This document shows, in pieces, positions 55,120 to 64,000 of a stretch of 64,000 nt of DNA. Source of the stretch: Limanda limanda (taxonomy: Eukaryota; Chordata; Actinopteri; Pleuronectiformes; Pleuronectidae); assembly GCF_963576545.1 (NCBI RefSeq), contig NC_083651.1:20774248-20838247 (forward strand), read 5' to 3'. The notes below the pieces were generated by a model that did no database searches, was not told where the DNA came from, and saw only the letters and a list, made by a program, of their open reading frames with translations. Within the stretch, counting starts at the first letter, position 1. Each line of letters opens with the position of its first letter. Made by a program: the position numbers and the translations under genes.

Positions 55120-56430
55120 CACCCTCACTAAGTCCGACCATATTACCTCTGTCTTTTCCCTTTTGAATGCAGAGCAATTGTTAAATCTATTATAATAGTG
55201 GGAGCTAAGATGTAGGCGTGTAGAAATAGCGTGAAGACGCCCCTAGCGTTTTGTACCGCGCCGACAAGAGGCAAATCACCATTGATTTATTTTAATTGCT
55301 CTCCACCTGTTATGATAATCAGGACTTAGATAGAGAAATTTCCATTTTCAATTAAAAACCCCACTGCTTAGGCATCGGAGTGCATGTGTCTCATCTTACT
55401 GTGGAATGGAATTAAAACTATTAAGGCCTTGTTACTGGTTAGTTCACTCTGCTGGTTGGTTCCACGAAACAGCAATGCTGGATTTCCATTGTAATAGTAA
55501 AGTAGCATTTGTGTTGAATTGGATTTATTCACAGAACAAAATTGATAAATCATATTTGTAGGTTTTTCTGTACTGGTGACAGTCCTTTTCCAGTTTTTAG
55601 GTCATTTCAAATAATCCATGGAACATTATTCTCTTTTTTGTCAAATTTTAATTGAAGATTAAAAATACTTCCGGGTCTAAAAACATGTATCAAGACTTAA
55701 ATGGATGTTTATTCTTAGTAAACTGCTGCATTTAATATGATGAGATGGAAACAGAGAAAATTGGAAAAAGGAAACAATTGGTTTAATAAAGGGCTGATTC
55801 TGACATTACAATAACTAAGCATTAATTAATTACAATGGAACTGTTTTCTGCATAATTTTACAATGCCTGCAATATCTGTTTAAAAAAAAACTGTTGCCTC
55901 AAGGACACTTCAACAATTCAAGGTGACTTTTCTTTTTTGTTGAATTTAATTTTTTCTACATTTTCACCATACTTGGTATAATTAGTTTGCAAGTGACCCA
56001 ATTTTGCAAAACAATGGTTGCCTTAATGGAATGATTATGTTGATGCAACTGTAACAGATTGCCCGTGTGCTCTCCACATTAGGCTCTTTGTTCTAGTTCC
56101 ATGTTTGGCACTGGCCCAGCTCTAGCAGATATGCTTCCATGCTCAGTTTATCAGGCTTTGTTTGATCCGTGTAGTTGAGATTTTTTGTTGTGGGGGGTTG
56201 CACAGCAGCTCCTGTGAGATAGTGTAACCCCTTCTACACCTCCCTAAATATAGTCGGTCATATGGATCTTTGCAGAGTCCTGATGGAGCCTCGAAGGGAA
56301 CAGGGGGACTGGTGCCGGAGACTGTGGACCAACAGACAATTCTCCCTTTCCTTATTGGCATGATGGGAGTTTATGAGATCAATCATTATCTTTGGCTGCT
56401 GAAAGACCCCCCAGGATAGAGATGGAGGAC

Positions 56431-56468
56431 TGTGTGTGTGTCTGCGACTGTGTGTGTGTGTGTGTGTG
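56431..56468. repeat. TG microsatellite
   Basis: TG repeat interrupted by TCTGCGAC. Confidence 0.9.
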
Positions 56469-58838
56469 GTCTCTTTCTCCCTGTAGAGATCATTAGCAGT
56501 GAAGAGCCTCCCAGTCAATACTCCTCGATGCATCGGCCCCTCTAGGCCCCTCTCCGTCTCTGTGTAGTAGAGAGGAAACTAATTCACAGGGTTCCCAAAC
56601 GTGTGAGACGATAAATTTACCACAACACCCAGGAAACTGTGAGATCGGTGGACGGCCTTCGGGGGGTGAATCGAGGCGGTTTTACACCTTCTGATGTGGT
56701 ATATTCCTAACTCGGCGTGGTGTGAACGTTCAAACAGCGCCCTGTTGTATGGTTAGAGGCAGGCAATCTACAGAATCACAGAGGCTGTGAATAAAAATGT
56801 GAAATTTGATAGCTACACTTAAAACTAATGGTTGAGTTTTATCCTAAACAGCATGGAAAATCCTTTGAACAGCGCTTAGATCATGGGATACAAGGCAGGC
56901 AGACGGTCGAGTAAGCTGGGGTCTGTTCTCCCGATAGCACAGTTGGTTCCTGCATTAGCACTTTACATTGTTGGAACCATGCAGTTGCAATGCGAGCGTT
57001 TATTTAAACCGTTTTTAGACGATTCCCACAAGCATAGTTCCAACTAATATAGTCGCAAAAAGAGTTATATAGTTGCGCGGCTCAAACAACGGTTCTCGAG
57101 TTTGGTTAGAAGCTTCATTCCTGGTGATCCGTACATCAGTGGTGATGGAGGATGAAGTCGAGGGACAGTAGTCCGAGCCACCCTGAGTCTGCAGCTGCCC
57201 GAACCCGTCGCTAACATCATCACCGAGCGAACAGAGTCACGGCGGGTCGGGCCGTGTGGAGTCACTTTACCCTGGAGAGCAGCAGGAAAGTAAAGAGCAC
57301 TCACTCTGAATTCATTTTCCGGTACTGTAAAATAAATTATGACGGCTCCATTTGAATAATCTCACTCGACACAGAATGTTTTTTAGGAATTTACTACTGG
57401 CCAACAGTTTTACTCAGGAGCATAATGCTATATACTGTTGAATCAGAATGGTAAGAAACAGTGAAGGGGACAAAAGAAGAAAGATCGGTCGGACAGGGAT
57501 TCAGTGTTCATTAAGATAAGGACCCAAAACAGTTTGATTAAATAACCAAATGGAAGCTTAGCATAACAGAAAAGCAGCCTCAAGCCCATGGAGTTGGTTT
57601 GGGAAAAGACAGACGTGGAAGCAGAGCAAACTATAAGAATGATGCATTATGGGAACTTAATTTTTCATCTTTTTCACAAACTTTTGCAGCTGCTTGGTGA
57701 TTTGGATTCAATGTAGAATTTCAGATTACACTTTATTTTTGTTTATCAGTTATTTGCTCTTTGCTTTAACTTACACTTACATTATGTCCATTTCTAAATG
57801 TATGTAAATGTCATCAACGACTGGGAAAAATGTGAATGTCCTCAAACTTTGACCGCAAAGTGCACGAGAAGTAAACGTACGACGAGCCACGGAGGGAGAC
57901 AAGGAGGCGAGGAGGGCATGGTAATGACGATATCCATCACTGTGACACACACCGGCACACTTCATGGATCAGAGGCTTTAAGTGCTGAGCTATGGTGGGT
58001 TCAACAATAATACACAATACAATACCAACAAGGGAGCTGATTTATTATGGAGCTGACCTGCGCCCACGCTGCTTGTACGAACATAACCTTGAGTGTGTTC
58101 ACAGTTATGTATGTGTGTTGTGTGTGTGTGATCTTTGACTAGAAGCAAAAATGAAATCTGATGGCATTTCCTCGCCCAATGTTTTCGTAATGAATGGAAC
58201 GATATACTGAGGTGTCACTGTACCAGCTTTCACTTTCTCTAAACTAGAGGCTTTGCAGTGTAAACACAACTCAAAGTGTAACACAATCTGTTGTATACTT
58301 CTCACTAAAAGTTTTTTACACATGGCTCAAAGTCAAATGTAATGGAGCCATTTCTTTCTCAAACTAAACACATATTTATTCAAGCGGTCTTTTTTTTTCA
58401 GTGACTGACTTGTAAATAGGGTCAATACTGAAAATTCCCTTAATACAGAATTTTTGTTTGCCATTTAAAAAGTCTCATTATAAAAAGCTTATCAAAGGTT
58501 TTTTGTGTCTTAAATGTTTTCCTGCTGCTCAGCCACAAAACACCATCATTGTACTTGAGGGGCAAATTATTTCCACTGGAAATATGCAATTACAGTTAAT
58601 CTATTAAGCCTGTTTGTACTGGAACAGACATGAAAACTTAAAACGCAGGATTAAGTTTTTCTCTGGACAGTGAAATAACTCATTTCAATCCTGCAGTTTT
58701 GGAAACTTAAATTCGTATGTTACTTAAATTTACTAGAATGCACATTGCTCTTTACAATTTAATTAAACAACATTAATACGAAATACATATAAATACAAAA
58801 TACATATAAATACAGATAAAATATAAAAGTATGTATAG

Positions 58839-60747
58839 CAGGGGTCTCAAACTCAAATTACCTGGGGGCCGCTGGAGGCAGTATCTGGGTGAGGCTGGGC
58901 CGCATCAGGTATTCCACAAAAAAAAAAACTTTGCTAAAAAAATCCAAACTTCTCTAATGTCATTACTAACAGTTATTTAACTTCAATGGGTTCTTCTGAA
59001 CATGAATAGAATATTGAAGAACACGAACAGTTCTTGTAAACATGGCTTCTCTTGCCTACTTCTTGCTGCCAGAGACCTGGCAGCGCTTCCTCTCACATAG
59101 CTGAGCCACATTTGGCTTGAGGGAGGAAGCAGTTGAGACCCTCAGTATGGCTTGAAGATGATCATCAGTAAGCCTGGACCTGTACCTGGACTTATTGAAG
59201 TTCAAGGTGGAGAAGAGCTTTTCACACAAATATGTGCTCCAAAAAAGGCACATGGTCAGCTTGAACATTCGGGAAAGCTCAAGGAAGCTGGGGTTCAATT
59301 CTCACAAAAATTGCCCCAGCTTGTCTTCCTTTCCACTCACCTCCCTGAACTTGGCTTTGAGGTCAGAGTTGCACTGCAGGCCAATGAGCTCCATTTGAAG
59401 CACAGGAGGGGCATCTTGCACATCAAAGGAGAAGGGATCCGCAAAATTTTTGTAAAAGTCGCTCTGTGCGTCTTGAAGTCTGCAAATCTATGATCAAATT
59501 CCTCCTGTAGCCTCACATTTTTCTATACATTTTTGTGCTTACTTTGTGCCGGCGTGTTGGCTTGCCTGCGTTCTGGGACTTATTTGAGCAGATCCGGTAC
59601 CTCTCGTATCGAAAAAAATATGAACATTAAAAAAAGTTTTTTAAGAAATGATTAAAATAAAATATAACAATATAATGTAATCACTAGAAAATTACGGAGC
59701 CCCTGTTGACATCGGTGGATGAATTACTAATTTGTGGCCACGCAATAACAAGATAATCGAATAAATTATATATAAAGCTTTCTTAACAACAGCATCACAA
59801 TTTCATAAAATAATAACAAATGCAGACTTCTAAGATGAACCAAAATAACTAGCACATCGTCATGTACAGTCCGTGGCTCGGTGCGTAAATGTCACCACCA
59901 GAGGATGAGGGAATTTAAATCATTAAAATTCATCCACACATATCAGGTGTAAATAATAATGTAAAACAGCCCAGACTGTAAAATGTAGATATTAGCTCAA
60001 TGACGTGTTATAAACTGCTGCGGTTTAGAATAATCTGTCTGCGTAAAGAAGCTCCCAAAACCTCACAGCGCAGCGTGTGCGTAAAGGAGCCGTGGTGTCC
60101 CTTGAATTTGCCTTCAATTTAACAAATTGTGTGTGTGTGTGTATGTGTGTGTGTTCCGTTCCGCTGGACACAGAAGTCGCCTTTGCTCAAGACGCCACTT
60201 TATTAATCACTGACATAAAGACTGATACCGTCACTGCAGTATAGCCTAAATAAGTCCCACTGCATTGTAAGTGGCATGTGTGTGCTGTTTTAAGCGGCGT
60301 TTTATGTGCGTTCCGGGACCTGTGCTCATCGTACCTGCGCTGTGATATGTACTTAGCGTTCCGGCACCTTGTGATTTATAAATGAAGCACTGGATACATC
60401 ATGACCTGCGCGAAAGAGGGCAGAAAAATATGAATTTCACCCTCCTGCACCGCACATCCAAAGCCACTCTTTTCTCTCCCGGCTCTCTCTCTCACTCACT
60501 CTCACACGTACACACACACACACGACCCCGCCCCCCATGTCACTCACTTGCATGCTGCGTTCACTGGTCAGGCACACAGTAGGAAACCAGAACATCATAA
60601 CATTGTCCCACACAGCAGCTAACAGCGGAGCTGCTACAATGTTTGTGCGGGCCGCACTAACATTAAACTTTCATATTAAGGTGGGGGCCACAAAATATCG
60701 TCCCGCGGGCCGCAATTGGCCCGCGGGCCGCGAGTTTGAGACCCCTG
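58839..60747 (-). mobile_element. Charlie-like hAT element, internally deleted
   Basis: The exact 8-bp duplication ATGTATAG flanks the element at 58831-58838 and 60748-60755. The ends CAGGGGTCTCAAACTC (left) and GAGTTTGAGACCCCTG (right) are perfect 16-bp inverted repeats. These termini and subterminal GGGCCGC words are characteristic of the hAT-Charlie group in vertebrates. At 1909 bp it is shorter than a full autonomous copy, and only the 3' end of the transposase gene is recognisable, on the minus strand near the left end. It therefore looks like an internally deleted copy. A GT microsatellite lies at 60126-60153 and a run of CA at 60510-60522. Confidence 0.93.
59056..59522 (-). pseudogene. 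hAT transposase C-terminal remnant
   Basis: Transposase cuts and rejoins the element ends; in hAT enzymes the C-terminal part forms the dimerisation domain. On the minus strand about 150 codons are recognisable. Motifs in order: LQEEFDHRFADFKTHRA, then FSFDVQDAPPVLQMELIGLQ, CNSDLKAKFREVSGK, then ELSRMFKLTMCLF, STYLCEKLFSTLNFNKSRYR and SRLTDDHLQAILRVSTAS, ending VSGSKK and a stop at 59056-59058. The YLCEKLFS and RLTDDHLQ blocks are the hallmark of this Charlie-like subfamily, which also gave rise to the C-terminal part of vertebrate GTF2IRD2. The frame is broken by a 1-bp shift near 59443-59451, a TGA at 59302-59304 and an upstream TAG at 59523-59525, so it is inactive. The N-terminal zinc-finger and catalytic parts are missing. 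Confidence 0.9.
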
Positions 60748-60755
60748 ATGTATAG

Positions 60756-61745
60756 GGTGGGATGAGACAACCACACCAACACGATTAAATGTAAATCTAC
60801 CAATCAATCAGATATATAAACATATAATTAACTTCATCAGAATGGACCTACTTGATTAATACTGTACTACTACTTTTTTTTTATAAAATGTTTTTTTTTC
60901 AGTAGTGTTTGTCTTTTTGCAGGATGATGCAAAAATTAATAGAAGGGTGGTGTATGGGCCAAGACAGAACCCATTACATTGTGTTGTGGATCCAGACACA
61001 GGAGGAAATACTGGATTCATCACTTTATGTAACATTGCGCAATTTTGACATTTTCACAATTTTCCCAGGGAAATAATCCTTGAATGAAAAGTCAGGCACA
61101 TGTAAATGATTCATATCCCTGAGTGTGAGTAATATGTGCTGCTGGATTTGTTTTAAGTTGACTGTTGGGCTTTGGTATGTGTTTCTCAATATTACTGTTT
61201 TTATACAGTGTGTGAAACAAATGACCTCCACACATTGTGTTTTATTACAGTAGCTTTAATTGGAAGTAGAAGTATCACTGCACACACACACTGCTCTTGT
61301 GGAGTATTGACCCAGCTGCTCTGAGGAGGAGAGGATGGGATAGTTCTTAGTTCCCTGGCTCTTCAGCGCTGTAGTTTTAATATTTTCATGGAGACACTCA
61401 TAATAACAGGCAATGGGAACAATGAACACATGGGTCTCTCATGTGCAGCTAAATTTTATGGGAAATGGGAGTTTTTTATGGCCCTTTAACCATGGATAAT
61501 AAAATCTAACACACAGCTGAGTTAACTGGGTTTTTACTACATATTAATCTTCAATTCCAACCTCGGTGCAGTAATTAATCATTGACTTGTTATGACATAA
61601 AATTCATTCAAAATTTCACAAAATTACTTTACAGGACTGTCGGCTATAATCTGGATTGTATTTTTAAATGATGGAAAAGTAAATGTTAACACCAACGTCA
61701 CTTCTGTTGAGCTGGATTAGCTGAGACGGAACCCAGATAATTATC
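60756..61745. other. intergenic, no gene recognised
   Basis: AT-rich, with T/A runs at 60873-60900. Nothing recognised. Confidence 0.6.
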
Positions 61746-62085
61746 TTAAGGGGAACATATGATGCTTTTCCTTATTTTCTATCATATATGTCATAATGTT
61801 GTATGTCCTTATTTAAGGTGACAAAAGTTTCTTAGACTGAGGTCAGCATGTGTGAAAACAATCCCTGCAGCAAAAGCTCAGACGTCAGGCAGCTCTGAAC
61901 CGTCGGTTCCCATAGCTTCTACTCCGAGTGACGAGGTGACGTCAGCTCCAGGCACAGCTCACTCTCCCAAAACAGCCTCTTGGAGGAGTAACTAAGTGAA
62001 AATAATCAGGGTATTAAATATGTGTAATGTACTCCAGCATGAAAATTACAGACCCTGCATGTTAACTCGTCGTTTGGCGACAGCA
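61746..62085. repeat. dispersed percomorph repeat
   Basis: The block TTAAGGGGAACATATGATGC, TTTTCCTTATTTTCT, then AAAAGCTCAGACGTC, GAACCGTCGGTTCCCATAGC and GAGTGACGAGGTGACGTCAG resembles a repeat that is common in percomorph genomes (recognition from memory). The left end TTAAGGGG recalls elements with TTAA targets, but no matching inverted right end was found, so this may be a one-ended copy. No coding capacity. Right limit approximate. Confidence 0.5.
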
Positions 62086-64000
62086 GAACAACATTTTAGG
62101 ATTTTGTCCTACCTGACAGATGCTTTTCACTTCAGTTTGCATTTTAGCTCATTTCTTCCAGACAACTTTTAACAGGGACATAAAAATTTTAATTTGGATT
62201 AATCTTGTGAGTCGGCTTATTCATACACCCTAACCCTGAGAAAAGTTGCTTTAATGATTAAAGGAACAAGTTTAGGAAAAATATTAATTTTGTTTCAATG
62301 TTCCATGACAGTTACTGTTGAATTCCTCTCCCCATGATGGTGCATACTGCTATGAGGTCTTATTAATACTAGTAATAATAGTATTAAAAGTAATAATAAT
62401 ATAATAATATGAATAATAAAAAGAATATGATGATGATAATACTATTAACAGTAAGTATTGATAGCTGTTATATAACATATTTAAATTCATTTGGCTTTAA
62501 AAAGCTTTATCATTTGCTTAAAATAACTTTGGGAAACAAGGCAATGAAAAAAGCCTGAAAAAATATATATAATTAGGTAAAAATGTATTATTATTAGTTA
62601 GAAGTTTGTGCTGAATGTAAGCACTGAAAAACTATTATTTCTATTAAGCAATTGTAGTGAAGGAAATGAATGTCCATTTGACCAAAGAAAAATGTTTATT
62701 AATGATTCGATAAATATAATTTCAATCAACAGGGATATATTGTTAGAAATGTATCTAGATATATATCGATGTATATATATGAAATGTCACAGGTTGGTTG
62801 TCCAGTAACAGCGTCCAGTGAGCGAAACACTGAACTGTCTGCCTACTCAGTGTGAAACCACTGTGTGAGTCCTGCTGAATTCACAACATTGTGTGATGCC
62901 ATGTTAGAATTAACCTAATCGTGTGTGTGTGTTTGTTTGCTTGTGTGTGTGTGTGCGAGTGAGAAGTGTCCAGAAGGAATTGATCTATTACTTCTACCTT
63001 CCTTTTCCTGTTTGCATCTCATGTCTGATGCTGACCCTCTTGTTCTTCGACCCTCCACTGTCTCTCCGTTCATTCCGCTCTCTTCTTTTCACTCCGTCTG
63101 TCTGTCTCTATCCATCTTTATCTCTCTGTCAAAGGGGGCCACAGTCTCCAGCTTTGCCTTACGTGACTGGAGCTCATATCAGGGAGAATAATTTATGGCT
63201 GCCATGAATAAGAGATGCTGTTGAGTTTCCAATGATTCAGGTCTGATATGGCAACAGTCTGAAATATTTGGACAGGGGAGGATTGAGTGATCAGTGTTCA
63301 TCGGCCTGTTGTTGGCAAACACATGTCAGTGAAACCAGCTGTCAGGAGGACCCATGGGGCCCCAGCAGAGCAGAGGAGAGGAAACAGAACAGTTGAACGG
63401 ATAAGAGGAAAGAAAGAAAGGGAAATACGAAGAAGGTACAACCTCTATTTAATACAATTGTCAAAGTCCCATTAACAAAACTCTTGTTACCACCTCTTGA
63501 CATGTTTGGTAAGTGGTGCACAGGTGTCCTAGTGAAAGGTTTGTAATGGAACAGTTAAATGAAAGTGTTAACACAATCATCTGGCTGTTGATGAAGAGCA
63601 GATATTAATTACTAATATCCGATGAGGGGCCTGTTCAGCACATATCTCACACAAACATGCACAAATAACTCAGTCCGATAATTTAATAATAATAACTAAG
63701 AAAATTGTTATTAAACCACATTTAAATTCAGGAGATCCAAATGATGGGAGGATCCACCATAGTTACATAAATGTACAATATAATCTAGGGTTACTGGGAA
63801 TTGAATGGGGGAACTTATCTTTAAATGTACATACCCCATGAAAACTAGTCATCCTTCAAAGATACAATGGTATGAGTCCAAGATTAAATTAAATTTAATG
63901 TTAATATCCATATCCTCTACAAAAATGATTTATATGCACAGTCTCTGGTCTGGTTACATGTGACAACCCTAGTTGCTCTAGCTTTTAATCATGTCATAAA
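62086..64000. other. intergenic, no gene recognised
   Basis: AT-rich sequence with a TAATAATA-rich low-complexity tract at 62360-62450 and C/T-rich DNA at 63040-63130. No exon recognised up to the window edge. Confidence 0.6.
62921..62955. repeat. GT microsatellite
   Basis: GT repeat interrupted by TTTGTTTGCTT. Confidence 0.85.

Larger units (their letters stand above)
50379..58830. other. intergenic, no gene recognised
   Basis: No convincing exon. Stretches at 50970-51180, 53170-53400, 55230-55400 and 56230-56420 have non-repetitive mixed composition with homeodomain-like words and read like conserved regulatory DNA; this is inference. A GC-richer patch at 57060-57310 is unexplained. The 161-codon minus frame at 51273-51758 has no recognisable domain. 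Confidence 0.5.

Noticed and set aside
59152..59493. 113-codon plus-strand frame
   Set aside because: Antisense shadow of the hAT transposase remnant on the minus strand.

Overview
The window looks like vertebrate nuclear DNA, most likely from a percomorph teleost. It is AT-rich and almost gene-free, has many CA/GT and CT microsatellites, and carries DNA transposons of types that are abundant in ray-finned fish. There is no sign of bacterial gene organisation. Nearly all open frames are short and behave as chance frames in AT-rich or simple-sequence DNA.

Layout. (1) 1-5537 appears to be the last intron of a plus-strand gene, and it begins inside a truncated dispersed repeat. (2) 5538-5643 is the only host coding sequence I can support. 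It is the terminal coding exon of an EphA-class receptor tyrosine kinase, best matched to epha3: the last part of the SAM domain followed by the C-terminal PVPV tail and a stop codon. A long pure CT microsatellite lies directly upstream and forms most of the polypyrimidine tract of its splice acceptor. (3) 5644 to about 8540 reads as the 3' UTR. It holds an imperfect tandem duplication and a G15 run and ends at clustered poly(A) signals. (4) From about 8.6 kb to 64 kb I see no convincing host exon. This fits a gene desert downstream of epha3, as known in mammals. It contains several stretches that read like conserved regulatory DNA, but that cannot be tested here.

Mobile DNA is the main content of the desert. 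Three hAT-type elements have exact 8-bp target-site duplications: 15174-15646 (non-autonomous), 49134-50370 (non-autonomous) and 58839-60747 (with a decayed 3' end of a Charlie-like transposase). A 1.87-kb element with 19-bp terminal inverted repeats and TTAA at both ends (25198-27062) carries a CpG-rich core and a 46-bp minisatellite. There are also a LINE-type 3' tail (about 27240-27452) and several fragments that resemble dispersed fish repeats.

The most unusual observation is that the hAT element at 49134-50370 carries, on the minus strand, a broken core histone H3 gene. Codons about 8-98 are followed by 544 bp of foreign sequence and then codons 123-135 with the stop. This is either gene capture by a transposon or a nested insertion. 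Family names that rest on memory of repeats rather than on structure visible here are marked as lower confidence.
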